Source of the DNA: Methylovorus mays
GTDB lineage: Bacteria; Pseudomonadota; Gammaproteobacteria; Burkholderiales; Methylophilaceae
DNA length: 64,000 bases
Direction of reading: 5' to 3'
NCBI RefSeq assembly: GCF_020531915.1
Contig: NZ_JAJAVG010000007.1
Span: 1-64,000, forward strand
Shown here: positions 35,449 to 47,661 of the stretch, one piece after another
Position numbering within the stretch: position 1 is the stretch's first letter
Layout of the letters: each line of letters begins with the position of its first letter
Program-made: the position numbers and the translations under genes
The notes under the pieces: model-generated
Database searches by the model: none
Told to the model about the DNA's origin: nothing
What the model saw: only the letters and a program-made list of their open reading frames with translations

Positions 35449-36336
35449 TTAACCGGGGAATACCCCGGTGGAGAGATAGCGGTCACCACGATCGCACACG
35501 ATGGAAACGATCACGGCGTTTTCGACCTTTTTGGACAGTTGCAGGGCGGCGTGGAGGGCGCCACCTGAGGATATGCCAGCGAATATGCCCTCGATGCTGG
35601 CAAGCTTGCGCGTGGTTTTTTCGGCATCCGCCTGGCTCACATACACCAGCTCATCGACGCGGCCTGCATCGTAAATACTGGGCATGTAGGCTTCCGGCCA
35701 TTTGCGAATGCCGGGAATCTGCGCGCCTTCTTCCGGCTGCACGCCGATAATCTGCACGGCGGGATTTTGCTCCTTGAGGTAGCGCGAAGTGCCCATGATG
35801 GTACCCGTGGTGCCCATGCTGGAAACAAAATGGGTGACCTTGCCTGCCGTATCGCGCCAGATTTCAGGGCCGGTGCCTTCGTAATGCGCCAATGGATTGT
35901 CCATGTTGGCAAACTGGTCCAGCACAATGCCCTCACCTTCCGCTTGCAGCTTCATCGCCACATCGCGTGCCAGTTCCATGCTGCCATCGCGCGGCGTCAA
36001 TACCAGTTCGGCACCAAAGGCTTTCATGGTCTGGCGCCGCTCCAGGCTCTGGTTTTCCGGCATGACCAGCACCATTTTGTAACCGCGCATCGCCGCTGCC
36101 ATCGCCAGCGCAATGCCGGTGTTGCCAGAAGTCGCCTCGATCAGGGTATCGCCAGGCTTGATATCACCACGCGCCTCGGCCCGCTTGATCATGGACAGGG
36201 CCGGCCGGTCTTTTACCGACCCGGCAGGGTTGTTGCCTTCGAGCTTCACTAATATGGTATTGCTGGTATTGCCAGGCAAACGCTTGAGTTGCACCAGCGG
36301 CGTATTGCCGACAAAATCTTCCAGGGTTTTATACAT
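35449..36336 (-). CDS. cysM: Cysteine synthase B
   Basis: A 295-residue PLP enzyme that makes cysteine from O-acetylserine with sulfide or thiosulfate. The PLP lysine is Lys42 in NNPAGSVKDRPA; the substrate loop EATSGNTGIALAMAAA and the glycine loop SSMGTTGTIMGTSRYL are present. Length and the segment MPENQSLERRQTMKAFGAEL place it in the CysM rather than CysK group. It lies upstream of ydbH and downstream of dsbB on the same strand. Confidence 0.95.
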   Translation of the reverse strand: MYKTLEDFVGNTPLVQLKRLPGNTSNTILVKLEGNNPAGSVKDRPALSMIKRAEARGDIKPGDTLIEATSGNTGIALAMAAAMRGYKMVLVMPENQSLERRQTMKAFGAELVLTPRDGSMELARDVAMKLQAEGEGIVLDQFANMDNPLAHYEGTGPEIWRDTAGKVTHFVSSMGTTGTIMGTSRYLKEQNPAVQIIGVQPEEGAQIPGIRKWPEAYMPSIYDAGRVDELVYVSQADAEKTTRKLASIEGIFAGISSGGALHAALQLSKKVENAVIVSIVCDRGDRYLSTGVFPG

Positions 36337-36347
36337 AAAAATTGAAT

Positions 36348-36848
36348 TCAGTTCTTTTTCAGGAATGCGAGATAGACCGCATAGAGGCCCAGCGCCGAGA
36401 ATGCGATCAGCGACAGCTGCGGAATGGTGAGGCCAAACAGCGTCCAGTCAATAGCCGAGCATTCGCCCGTGCCCTTGAACACCAGTTCCATGGCCTTTTT
36501 CATGGGGAAGCTCTCAAACAGGTAGTCAAAGCCCGCGCCACACTCGGCCATCACCTTGTCCGGATTCGCCTGTATCCACATGTGCCGCGCCGCGATCACC
36601 ACGCCGGTCACCGCGGCTGCCAGGTGCAGCAGACCATACACTTTACGACCTGCCGCCTTGGGATTATGCAAGGCCGCCAGCAAAAACAGCACGCCCAGCA
36701 CCATGTAGACAATGCGCTGCGAAATGCAGAGCGGACAAGGCTCCAGATTGTGTTTTTGCTGAATATACAAGGCAAAGGCCACCAGACCAAAGCTGGCGAT
36801 AAAGCCCAGCACATAACCGGTTCTGCCTTGCAGGCATTTAATTGTCAT
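36348..36848 (-). CDS. dsbB: Disulfide bond formation protein B
   Basis: A 166-residue inner membrane quinone reductase with four helices. It has the two periplasmic cysteine pairs: Cys38/Cys41 in EPCPLCISQR and Cys103/Cys130 in the second loop. DsbB reoxidises DsbA and passes electrons to ubiquinone. No dsbA gene lies in the window. It is divergent from xseA, 60 bp apart. Confidence 0.95.
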   Translation of the reverse strand: MTIKCLQGRTGYVLGFIASFGLVAFALYIQQKHNLEPCPLCISQRIVYMVLGVLFLLAALHNPKAAGRKVYGLLHLAAAVTGVVIAARHMWIQANPDKVMAECGAGFDYLFESFPMKKAMELVFKGTGECSAIDWTLFGLTIPQLSLIAFSALGLYAVYLAFLKKN

Positions 36849-36908
36849 GGAGATTTCCTCAACACTTTATAATCGAGCCATTGTAACGGATTACAGGTAA
36901 GCACCGAA

Positions 36909-38111
36909 ATGGCTGAATCAGCGCCCCGCATATTGACCGTGACCGAGCTGAATCGTTTGGCGCGCGACACACTGGAACGCGCATTTCCCTTGTTCTGGGT
37001 CTCGGGCGAAATCTCCAACCTCACGCGCGCCGCCTCAGGCCATTGGTACTTTTCCCTCAAGGATGCAGGCGCCCAGGTGCGCTGTGTCATGTTTCGCGGC
37101 CGCAACAGCTATCTGGACTGGCAACCACGCGAAGGCGACAAGGTGGAAGCACGCGCGCTGGTCACCCTGTATGAAGCGCGCGGTGACTTTCAGCTCACCA
37201 TTGAGTTTTTGCAACGCGCCGGCCTCGGCACACTGTTCGAGGCCTTCGAAAAACTCAAGGCAAAGCTGCAAGCCGAGGGGCTGTTTGACCCCGCAAGCAA
37301 ACGTCCGATTCCAGGGCATCCCCAACGCATCGGCATCGTCACCTCGCCCGATGCTGCGGCCTTGCGCGATGTGCTTAGCACCTTGCGGCGGCGCATGCCC
37401 TCGCTGGAAGTCATCATCTACCCCACACCCGTGCAAGGCAAAGGCGCCGCCGTGCAGATTGCAGCCGCCATCGAAACCGCCAGCGCACGCGCCGAAGTCG
37501 ATGTGCTGATCGTCTGCCGCGGCGGTGGCAGCATGGAAGACCTGTGGCAGTTCAATGAAGAAATCGTCGCCCGCGCCATCCATGGCTGCAGCATGCCGGT
37601 GATCAGCGGCGTCGGCCACGAAACCGACTTCACCATCGCCGACTTTGCCGCCGACATCCGCGCGGCGACACCGACCGCTGCCGCTGAACTGGTCAGTGCC
37701 GACCGCCAGGCTCTGCTGCAAGCACAAGCGCAACTCAGCCGCCGCCTGAGCCGGGCCATGCAACAGCTACTCAGCCAGCGCATGCAACATATGGACTACC
37801 TCACCCGCCGCCTGCTTTCGCCCAGCCAGCAGATTGCCCACCGTGGCCATCAACTGCAGCAGTGGCAATGGCGCCTGCAACAAGCCATGCGCCAGAAGCT
37901 GGAACGCCAGACCCGGCAATTGCAAACCCTGCAGCAAAATCTCATGCACCTGAACCCGCAGGCCATTCTCAGTCGGGGCTATACGCTGGCCTATGCGGAA
38001 GATGGCAGCCTGCTGAAGTCTGTCCAGACCTTGCAAAAAGGCAACGAGATAACACTGCAGTTTTCTGATGGGCAGGTGACTACAACAGTAGACAGGGTAG
38101 ATTCACGATGA
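36909..38111 (+). CDS. xseA: Exodeoxyribonuclease VII, large subunit
   Basis: A 400-residue nuclease subunit. The N-terminal OB-fold (about 1-100; [21 protein letters not shown]) is followed by the catalytic domain with [17 protein letters not shown] and [17 protein letters not shown], then a coiled-coil region rich in Gln/Arg (about 265-350). Together with XseB it degrades single-stranded DNA from both ends. The gene is slightly shorter than E. coli XseA (456). It ends near a bidirectional terminator. Confidence 0.96.
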   Translation: MAESAPRILTVTELNRLARDTLERAFPLFWVSGEISNLTRAASGHWYFSLKDAGAQVRCVMFRGRNSYLDWQPREGDKVEARALVTLYEARGDFQLTIEFLQRAGLGTLFEAFEKLKAKLQAEGLFDPASKRPIPGHPQRIGIVTSPDAAALRDVLSTLRRRMPSLEVIIYPTPVQGKGAAVQIAAAIETASARAEVDVLIVCRGGGSMEDLWQFNEEIVARAIHGCSMPVISGVGHETDFTIADFAADIRAATPTAAAELVSADRQALLQAQAQLSRRLSRAMQQLLSQRMQHMDYLTRRLLSPSQQIAHRGHQLQQWQWRLQQAMRQKLERQTRQLQTLQQNLMHLNPQAILSRGYTLAYAEDGSLLKSVQTLQKGNEITLQFSDGQVTTTVDRVDSR

Positions 38112-38155
38112 TGCGCTGAGAGTGACGACAAAGTCACATCAGAACTGCCAGCCAT

Positions 38156-38186
38156 AAAAAAAGCCCGGTATAAACCGGGCTTTTTT
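38156..38186. terminator. Bidirectional terminator between xseA and the PEP-CTERM gene
   Basis: Symmetric A-run, GCCCGG stem, short loop, CCGGGC stem and T-run between two convergent genes, so it can act on both strands. Confidence 0.93.
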
Positions 38187-38204
38187 CAGATCAACGCAAG
38201 CGGA

Positions 38205-38990
38205 TTAAGCTTGGTTTTTCTTGGCCTTGCGACGAGCACTGAAGCCAACAGCGGCAATGCCTGCCATCATCATGGCGTAGGTCGATGGCTCGGGTACTGC
38301 CGAAATGCAATGCAGCACATAGTCGGATTGGTTGTTGCAGCTACCGCTACCACAAAGACCCGTCACAGCGGTGAACGACAATCCACTCACTTGCTTGTTG
38401 CCGAAAGGATTGGCAATCGCCCACAACGCGCCTTCGCCGTAGCTGGCTTCGCTGATGTTGCTCACGGTGCCAGGACCAGACCAGGTAGCCGTCGTCAGAC
38501 CCGTAGCCGTCAGGAAGTAATCGGCCGTTGTACCATCCATGAAGGTAGCCGTGATCTTGGCGGTTTCGTTTACATCGCCGTACTCAGGACCATCAAACAG
38601 CAGACCCAGTGTGATGTTGGTGATGATGATGTTCTTGGTGAAGGAAACATCGATGCTTTCGCCAATATCAATTTCACCAGCGGTCTTGCCGGAAATGCCA
38701 ATACCGGTGTAACCATCCTGAGTCTTCTTCTGGAATGTGCCACCGTGCGCCGTGAAAGTCGCATCAGTATCCGGAATGAAGTTCGTGAAGGTTTGCGTGG
38801 TTTTGCCTTCCTTGAAGTCCGAACCGAAAATGCTGTTGTCAGGATCGCAAACAGAACAACCATCATGCGAAGTGCTGTACTTGCCGTCGCGGTCATGGTT
38901 GTCGCCCTTGCCATACTTGAAGCTGGTAGCAGAGGCGTTCAGGCTGAATACAGCCAGAGCGACCATCACGCCGATTTTGAATTTATTCAT
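38205..38990 (-). CDS. PEP-CTERM sorting-signal exported protein
   Basis: This 261-residue protein has an N-terminal signal peptide (VMVALAVFSLNASA) and a C-terminal PEP-CTERM tripartite tail: VPEPSTYAMMMAGIAAVG, a hydrophobic segment and basic end ARRKAKK. Such proteins are processed by exosortase, usually in bacteria producing exopolysaccharide. Two Cys pairs are visible (CSVC near residue 45, and CGSGSC with a later Cys before the tail). The body is otherwise beta-rich with no named domain. Exosortase genes are not in this window. Confidence 0.88.
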   Translation of the reverse strand: MNKFKIGVMVALAVFSLNASATSFKYGKGDNHDRDGKYSTSHDGCSVCDPDNSIFGSDFKEGKTTQTFTNFIPDTDATFTAHGGTFQKKTQDGYTGIGISGKTAGEIDIGESIDVSFTKNIIITNITLGLLFDGPEYGDVNETAKITATFMDGTTADYFLTATGLTTATWSGPGTVSNISEASYGEGALWAIANPFGNKQVSGLSFTAVTGLCGSGSCNNQSDYVLHCISAVPEPSTYAMMMAGIAAVGFSARRKAKKNQA

Positions 38991-39308
38991 GATTGAAATT
39001 CCCCGTATTTTTTATGTAAGCCATTAAAAATAATTACAAAAAACTTAAAGCCCCCGAGCTCTGCAATGGCATCAGAGCAAGCTTGTGGAACGAATAGTAG
39101 AAAATGGGCTGATACGCAGCAATAGTCCGTTTGATTAAAAATATATAACCATCTGTTTATAAATAAAAAAACGTCATTATTTGCCTGTTTTTTTCGCGTG
39201 AAACATTAGTCAGCCATCGCTTGCACAACAAAAATAAACTTAAAAAGCTGGACAGGCATTTTTTGAACCCTGTTAAAATTTGCAAACTATCATCCGAAGC
39301 CTGTCTGA
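38991..39308. other. Divergent intergenic region between PEP-CTERM and kup genes
   Basis: An AT-rich stretch that must hold promoters for both genes. A TAAAAT box at 39274-39279 lies about 30 bp before kup and is a possible -10 element, but no good -35 box is at the right distance. No repeat or RNA gene is seen. Confidence 0.45.
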
Positions 39309-41192
39309 ATGGAATCCGCAAAAACCGGCAAGACCCCGCTCCCTGCATTGGCACTGGCTGCACTTGGCGTTGTATATGGGGACATCGGTACCAGCCCGCT
39401 TTACACCATGAAGGAAGTGTTTGCTGTCAGCCCCCACCCGGTTCCGCTGACGCATGACAATATTTTCGGCATCCTGTCATTGATCCTGTGGTCGCTGATC
39501 ATGATCGTGTCGGTGAAATACGTGGCCTTCATCATGAAGGCAGACAATCGGGGCGAAGGCGGCATCATGGCCTTGCTGGCATTGGCCAGTCGCAACGTGG
39601 CAGGTAACGTGCGCAAAGAGCGCATGATCATGCTGATCGGGATTCTGGGGGCCTGCATGTTTTACGCGGACGGCATGATTACCCCTGCCATCTCGGTACT
39701 GTCCGCCGTGGAAGGTCTGGAAGTGGCAGCCCCGCACATGCATGGCGCCATCATCCCGATCACCATGGTCGTCATCTTCATTCTCTTCTGGGTACAGAGC
39801 AAAGGCACCGCGCTTGTTGGTGCTTTTTTTGGGCCTATCATGGTGCTGTGGTTCGGTACACTGGCGATACTTGGTGCGGTCAACATCATGCACGAACCGC
39901 TTGTGCTGCAAGCCTTGAGCCCGATTTATGCCGTACGCTTCTTTGCTGCGGCTCCCTGGGTGGCATTTGTGGCGCTGGGCTCTGTCGTGCTGGCGGTGAC
40001 GGGCACGGAAGCGCTGTATGCCGACATGGGACATTTTGGCAAAAAACCCATCCGGCTTGCCTGGTTCGGCTTTGTGTTGCCAGCGCTGGTGCTCAATTAC
40101 TTTGGCCAGGGCGCACTTATCCTGCATGACAATGCCGCCGTTAAAAACCCGTTTTACCTGATGGCGCCGGAGTGGCTGCTGTTCCCCCTGATTATCCTGG
40201 CCACGCTGGCGACCGTGATTGCTGCACAGGCAGTCATTTCCGGCGCATTCTCGGTGTCGCGTCAGGCATTGCAACTGGGCTATCTTCCCCGCATGCCAGT
40301 CATGCACACTTCCGATAAAGAGCAAGGGCAGATTTATATTCCCCGCGTCAACTGGGGCCTGATGCTGGCAGTGATGGCGCTGGTGCTGGGCTTTGGCTCC
40401 TCTGGCGATCTTGCTGCCGCGTACGGCATTGCCGTCACGGGCGACATGGTGATCACCACCCTGCTGGCGGGCGTGGTTTTCCATGGAATCTGGGGCTGGA
40501 GCTGGTTGCGCACGGGCGCACTGATCTCGGTGTTCCTGACGGTCGACCTCGCCTTCTTCGGCGCCAATGTGCTCAAAATCCCCGATGGTGGCTGGTTCCC
40601 GCTGCTGATCGGCATTGTCATCTTTACCCTGATGACCACCTGGAAAACCGGACGCGATCTTCTGTTTCGCCGCCTGAAAAGCGAAGCCATGGAGCTGGCG
40701 CCTTTTGTGGATGCGATTGGCAGCTTCCCTCCTACGCGCGTGCAGGGCAATGCCATTTACATGACGCCCAATCCTTACGGCGTCCCGCACTCCCTGTTGC
40801 ACAATCTCAAGCACAACAAGGTGCTGCACGAAAAGGTCGTGCTCCTGACAGTGAGAATCGAGGATGAACCTTTTATCTCCCGCCGCGAGCGCATCATCGT
40901 CGAAGCCTTGCCGCATGACTTTTATCGGGTCAGCGTGCGCTATGGCTTCAAGGATGAATCGGATCTGCCGCGCGACCTGGAGCTTTGCGCCGAGCAGGGG
41001 CTGGAACTGGAAACCATGGACACCTCCTTCTTTATCGGCAAGGAAACCTTGTTCCCTGCCCGCCACTCAGAGATGGCGTTCTGGCGCGAAAAACTGTTTA
41101 TCACCATGTTCCGTAACGCCGATAGCGTGACCAATCATTTCAAGCTGCCGCCTAACCGGGTAGTTGAGCTGGGGGCCCAGGTCACGTTGTAA
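39309..41192 (+). CDS. kup: Low-affinity potassium uptake protein, KUP family
   Basis: A 627-residue K+/H+ symporter with about twelve membrane helices in the first 430 residues and a cytosolic C-terminal domain. The N-terminal hallmark GVVYGDIGTSPLYTMKEVF and ALYADMGHFGKKPIRLAW are diagnostic. It stands alone on the plus strand. Length and motif set are normal for proteobacterial Kup. Confidence 0.97.
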   Translation: MESAKTGKTPLPALALAALGVVYGDIGTSPLYTMKEVFAVSPHPVPLTHDNIFGILSLILWSLIMIVSVKYVAFIMKADNRGEGGIMALLALASRNVAGNVRKERMIMLIGILGACMFYADGMITPAISVLSAVEGLEVAAPHMHGAIIPITMVVIFILFWVQSKGTALVGAFFGPIMVLWFGTLAILGAVNIMHEPLVLQALSPIYAVRFFAAAPWVAFVALGSVVLAVTGTEALYADMGHFGKKPIRLAWFGFVLPALVLNYFGQGALILHDNAAVKNPFYLMAPEWLLFPLIILATLATVIAAQAVISGAFSVSRQALQLGYLPRMPVMHTSDKEQGQIYIPRVNWGLMLAVMALVLGFGSSGDLAAAYGIAVTGDMVITTLLAGVVFHGIWGWSWLRTGALISVFLTVDLAFFGANVLKIPDGGWFPLLIGIVIFTLMTTWKTGRDLLFRRLKSEAMELAPFVDAIGSFPPTRVQGNAIYMTPNPYGVPHSLLHNLKHNKVLHEKVVLLTVRIEDEPFISRRERIIVEALPHDFYRVSVRYGFKDESDLPRDLELCAEQGLELETMDTSFFIGKETLFPARHSEMAFWREKLFITMFRNADSVTNHFKLPPNRVVELGAQVTL

Positions 41193-41207
41193 GAAGCAAC
41201 AAAATGA

Positions 41208-41223
41208 TGCCATTGCAATGGCA
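41208..41223. repeat. Perfect 16-bp palindrome after kup
   Basis: TGCCATTGCAATGGCA is fully self-complementary and lies 15 bp after the kup stop and 41 bp before the next ATG. There is no loop and no T-run, so it is a poor terminator; it could be an operator for the protease gene or chance. Confidence 0.4.
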
Positions 41224-41264
41224 CACTTTAAAATTGAGTCATTGATATTCAGCAGGAGACCATC

Positions 41265-42107
41265 ATGAGAAAAACCCTGATTCTGGCGTTTCTCATCGCC
41301 ACGACCCAGCTTAGCGGATGCGCCACTACCAGCACGACCAAGTCAGGTGCCGTGGGTGTTGATCGTAAACAATATGTCGGCCTGGTTTCGGAACAGGAAG
41401 CCGAGCAGCAATCGGCGCTCGCTTACCAGCAGACCCTCAAAGAAGCCGAATCCAAGAAACTGCTAAATACGGACAGCAAGGAAACCCAGCGTGTGCGTGC
41501 CATTGCCGAGCGCCTGATTGCGCAGGTCGGCGTATTCCGGCCGGATGCCCTGAAGTGGAAATGGGAAATCAACGTGCAGGACAGCAAGGAGATCAATGCC
41601 TACTGCATGGCAGGCGGCAAGATCATGGTCTACACCGGCCTGCTTGACCAGATCAAACCGACGGACGACGAACTCGCTGCCGTCATGGGGCATGAAATCT
41701 CACACGCATTGCGCGAGCATGTACGGGAGCAGATGTCGCGTGCCAAGGTACAGCAATATGGCCTGCTGGGCGCTGCTGCACTGATTGGCCTTTCCACCAA
41801 GAGCGCAAACAATGCGACCAAGACGCTGGCACTGGGCGGTGCAGTTGCCGCGGTTGCCCTCACCTTGCCCAACAGTCGCACGGCCGAACACGAAGCCGAT
41901 GAAATGGGTCTGGAGCTGGCAGCACGTGCGGGATACAACCCCAATGCCGCTGTCACGCTGTGGGAAAAAATGGGCAAGCAAGGCGGCTCCAAGCCACCTG
42001 AAATCCTCAGCACCCACCCCTCCGACGAGAGCCGCATTGCCGACATCAAATCGCTTATCCCGACGGTCATGCCGCTTTATGAGCAGGCCATCAGCGGTAA
42101 AAAATAA
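41265..42107 (+). CDS. M48 family metallopeptidase lipoprotein (LoiP/YcaL-like)
   Basis: A 280-residue protein with a lipoprotein signal (LSGC, Cys19) and the M48 zinc motif HEISH at 143-147; the third ligand is likely the Glu in EHEADEMG. The preceding NAYCMAGGKIMVYTGLL is the conserved M48 entry strand. Family members such as LoiP and BepA act in outer membrane protein quality control. The gene stands alone between kup and dapD. Confidence 0.92.
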   Translation: MRKTLILAFLIATTQLSGCATTSTTKSGAVGVDRKQYVGLVSEQEAEQQSALAYQQTLKEAESKKLLNTDSKETQRVRAIAERLIAQVGVFRPDALKWKWEINVQDSKEINAYCMAGGKIMVYTGLLDQIKPTDDELAAVMGHEISHALREHVREQMSRAKVQQYGLLGAAALIGLSTKSANNATKTLALGGAVAAVALTLPNSRTAEHEADEMGLELAARAGYNPNAAVTLWEKMGKQGGSKPPEILSTHPSDESRIADIKSLIPTVMPLYEQAISGKK

Positions 42108-42237
42108 GCTGGGCCATGAGGCTACCCTGTGCGGCATGCCTCACTTCACATTCCTCCCTGCATAACTGCAATTAGGCAGATCAAGCAGGCTCTTTGAGTT
42201 AAAATAGCGGTTTTTACGCATTTATCCGGGAACATTC

Positions 42238-43065
42238 ATGAGTCAATTGCAAGCCATCATCGAAGACGCATTTGAGCGTCGTGCCGACATTACCCCTGCC
42301 ACCGCCACGGCCGAAGTCAAGGATGCTGTATTCAGCGTGCTGGCTGATCTGGACGCTGGCAAGCTGCGCGTAGCAGAGCGCGTGGGCGATACCCAGGAGT
42401 GGACGACGCATCAGTGGATCAAGAAAGCCGTGCTGCTGTCTTTCCGCCTGGAAGACAACGTCCTGCTGGATGATGGCGTGACCAAATACTTCGATAAGGT
42501 GCCTCCCAAGTTTGCCAATTACACCGAAGCCGATTTCAAGGCCGGTGGCTTCCGCGTCGTGCCTAACGCCATCGTGCGTCGTGGCTCCTATATCGCCAAA
42601 AACGCGGTCCTGATGCCGTCTTACGTCAACATCGGCGCTTATGTCGGCGAAGGCACCATGGTCGACACCTGGGCGACCGTCGGCTCCTGCGCGCAGATCG
42701 GCAAGAATGTGCACTTGTCGGGCGGTGTCGGCATTGGTGGCGTGCTGGAACCCGTGCAAGCCGGCCCTACGATCATTGGCGATAACTGCTTCATCGGCGC
42801 ACGCTCGGAAGTGGTAGAGGGCGTGGTGGTGGAAGACAACTGCGTGATCTCCATGGGTGTGTACATTGGCCAGAGCACCAAGATTTATGACCGCGAAACC
42901 GGCAGCATCACCTATGGCCGCGTACCTGCAGGCTCCGTGGTGGTCTCCGGTAACCTACCCTCCAAGGATGGCAGCTACAGCCTGTACTGTGCCGTGATCG
43001 TCAAGAAGGTCGATGCCAAAACGCTGGGCAAGGTCGGTATTAACGAACTGCTGCGCGGCATCTAA
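42238..43065 (+). CDS. dapD: 2,3,4,5-tetrahydropyridine-2,6-dicarboxylate N-succinyltransferase
   Basis: A 275-residue left-handed beta-helix enzyme of the succinylase branch of lysine and diaminopimelate synthesis. The helical hexapeptide region covers about 100-235 and includes [20 protein letters not shown] and [27 protein letters not shown] box at 42200-42205 may be its -10 element. It is followed by its own terminator, although dapE lies only 0.5 kb downstream. Confidence 0.97.
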   Translation: MSQLQAIIEDAFERRADITPATATAEVKDAVFSVLADLDAGKLRVAERVGDTQEWTTHQWIKKAVLLSFRLEDNVLLDDGVTKYFDKVPPKFANYTEADFKAGGFRVVPNAIVRRGSYIAKNAVLMPSYVNIGAYVGEGTMVDTWATVGSCAQIGKNVHLSGGVGIGGVLEPVQAGPTIIGDNCFIGARSEVVEGVVVEDNCVISMGVYIGQSTKIYDRETGSITYGRVPAGSVVVSGNLPSKDGSYSLYCAVIVKKVDAKTLGKVGINELLRGI

Positions 43066-43094
43066 CGCAAGATTTGCAGGGCTGCGGGGCTTGC

Positions 43095-43130
43095 AAGGCT
43101 AACCTGGGGACCTCCTGGGTTAGCCTTTTC
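43095..43130 (+). terminator. Terminator of dapD
   Basis: Stem AAGGCTAACC/GGTTAGCCTT (43095-43104 with 43118-43127) followed by TTCC, 30 nt after the dapD stop. The T-run is short, so termination may be partial and allow some read-through to dapE. Confidence 0.75.
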
Positions 43131-43241
43131 CATTCATGCGCCAATGGCAATCCGGCATGGGCCCACCCGTTGATAATGCCGGCCTAAAGCAAAGGCCAGG
43201 CTGTTAAAATCGATATTTGATTAATTGAGTCAGGCAGGCAG

Positions 43242-45612
<2,371 letters not shown>

Positions 45613-45651
45613 GTCATCCGCTGAATAAACACACGAACAGGTCGTTAGATA

Positions 45652-45696
45652 GATGGGCTGCCGCATCGTAAAGATGTAGGCAGCCCATCCCTTTTA
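45652..45696 (+). terminator. Terminator after prmB
   Basis: An 11-bp perfect stem (GATGGGCTGCC/GGCAGCCCATC, 45652-45662 with 45679-45689) followed by CCTTTTATT, 40 nt after the prmB stop. Confidence 0.82.
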
Positions 45697-45708
45697 TTGA
45701 TTTATGGC

Positions 45709-47661
45709 ATGCATTCATTGATACGGATCCCTTATCTCGCCGCCTGCCTGCTTGGCACCATGGTTTTGCTGCCAGGCACCGCGTTGGCGGCCAGGGACAT
45801 TACTGACATTCCGCTAGAACAGCTGGTCGAGACGGATGTGCAGACGGCTGCCGCCATTTCCGAACAGATCAGTCAGTCCTCCTCGGCTGTCAGCATCGTC
45901 ACGGCAGAAGACATCAAACTGTTCGGTTATCGCACGCTGGCCGATATCCTCTCCAGCATGCGTGGCTTGCAGGTTTCCAATGACCGTCAGTATGACTATA
46001 TGGGCGGGCGCGGATTTGGCCGCACGGGCGACTACCCTGGCCGGGTCATGCTGCTGATTGATGGTTTTCAGGCCAATGACAATCTCTACAACTCGGCCTA
46101 CCTCGGGCAGGATGGCCTGCTTGATACCGAGCTGATCGAGCGCGTGGAATATGTATCGGGCCCTGGCTCTGTGACGTATGGCAATGGCGCCTTTTACGGC
46201 ATTATCAACATCATCACCAAAACCGGCCAGCAGTTTGACGGCACGCAGGTCAGCACTGAATTTTCCAGTCATCAGGGCCGCAAACAGCGCATTACCTATG
46301 GCAAGGTGCTGGATAACGGGGCCGATGTGCTGATGTCCGCCTCCACCTTTTACAGCGCCGGGCAAAACCTGTATTTCAAGGAATTCACTACCGGTGGCAG
46401 TGATGGCGTGGCACGCGACCTGGATGGTGAGCGAAATCGCCGCTATTTCATCAAGGGCAGTTACGAGCGATGGTCGCTAGAGGGGGGATATGTCTCCCGC
46501 TACAAGGACGATCCCACTGCCGCCTATGGCGCAGATTTCAATGCCAGCCCCAGCAGACTGGGGGATGCCAATGGCTTCCTCAATCTCAAATACGATGACA
46601 CGCTGAGCCCGGTACTCAAGATGTCATTGCGCACGTATTACGGCCAGTACCGCAATGCGGGTCGCTATATATATGACGGAGAGCTGTTCAGCGAGCGCGG
46701 AATCGGCCGCTGGTGGGGCACGGACATCAAGTTCGTGGATACCCGCTTTACCGGACACCGCCTGCTGCTCGGCGCTGAGTACCGCCAGGATTACCAGCAG
46801 GATTTCGAGTTACCCGGCCTTGCACAGCACAGGCAGACACAAACCATCAGCAGCTATCTTCAGGATGAATACAGCTTGTCGCAGCGGCTGACCCTGAACT
46901 ATGGTGCAAGGCTGGATATGGGCAATGATCACCTGCACCAGCTATCCCCCCGCCTGGGCATGGCTTACCAACTGAATGAACTGACGACACTGAAAGCCTC
47001 GTATTCCAGTGCGTTTCGTCGGCCCAATGTCTATGAAAAATACTACACGGACAACGCTACCCAACGCCCGAATCCGGAGCTGAAAAATGAACTGGTGCAG
47101 GCTTATGAGCTGGTACTTGAGCATCGTCCTTTGCCCAATATCCGCCTTCTGGGTTCGGTATACCATTATCAGACCCGGCGCCGGATCGGTTCTGCCAATA
47201 TCGCGCCAGACACGATTCAGTTTTTCAACTGGCCCGACAGTCACGCCCGGGGAGCCGATATCGAGCTGGAACAGCATTGGGATAATGGCGCGTATGCGCG
47301 GGCCAGCTATGCCTGGCAGGATAACCGCGATGATAGCGGAAAGCAGATGATCAACTCGCCGCGGCATATGGCCAAAAGCAGCATTTCCTATCCACTGCTG
47401 GGGCCAAGCTTGAATTCCGGCGTGGAGGTGCTTTACATGGGCAAGCGCCCTGACGATGCCCGCGCTACCCTGCCCTCTTATACCTTGGTGAATCTGACCC
47501 TGGTATCGCGCCAGGTGATCTCCAACCTGGAAATATCCGCCAGCCTGAAAAACCTGCTGGATCATGACTATACGGTGGCAGCTCCCAGCTATATGCTGCC
47601 TGAGCGCATCGCGCAGAATGGCCGCACCTTCTGGCTGCAATGCATCTACGATTTCAAATGA
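45709..47661 (+). CDS. TonB-dependent outer membrane receptor
   Basis: From ATG 45709 the product has 650 residues; a TTG four codons upstream is an alternative. A signal peptide (about 1-27, LLPGTALAA) is followed by a plug domain (AVSIVTAEDIKLFGYRTLADILSSM, GPGSVTYGNGAFYGIINIITK) and a beta-barrel. The barrel closes with LKNLLDHDYTVAAPSYMLPE and RTFWLQCIYDF. Transported ligand is unknown. It is followed without gap by yfiR-like and GGDEF/EAL genes, so it may be a signalling receptor rather than only a transporter. Confidence 0.92.
   Translation: MHSLIRIPYLAACLLGTMVLLPGTALAARDITDIPLEQLVETDVQTAAAISEQISQSSSAVSIVTAEDIKLFGYRTLADILSSMRGLQVSNDRQYDYMGGRGFGRTGDYPGRVMLLIDGFQANDNLYNSAYLGQDGLLDTELIERVEYVSGPGSVTYGNGAFYGIINIITKTGQQFDGTQVSTEFSSHQGRKQRITYGKVLDNGADVLMSASTFYSAGQNLYFKEFTTGGSDGVARDLDGERNRRYFIKGSYERWSLEGGYVSRYKDDPTAAYGADFNASPSRLGDANGFLNLKYDDTLSPVLKMSLRTYYGQYRNAGRYIYDGELFSERGIGRWWGTDIKFVDTRFTGHRLLLGAEYRQDYQQDFELPGLAQHRQTQTISSYLQDEYSLSQRLTLNYGARLDMGNDHLHQLSPRLGMAYQLNELTTLKASYSSAFRRPNVYEKYYTDNATQRPNPELKNELVQAYELVLEHRPLPNIRLLGSVYHYQTRRRIGSANIAPDTIQFFNWPDSHARGADIELEQHWDNGAYARASYAWQDNRDDSGKQMINSPRHMAKSSISYPLLGPSLNSGVEVLYMGKRPDDARATLPSYTLVNLTLVSRQVISNLEISASLKNLLDHDYTVAAPSYMLPERIAQNGRTFWLQCIYDFK

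Noticed and set aside
39477-41066. Minus-strand frame of 529 codons opposite kup
   Set aside because: Composition is His/Gln/Arg-rich nonsense typical of the antisense frame; kup is certain.
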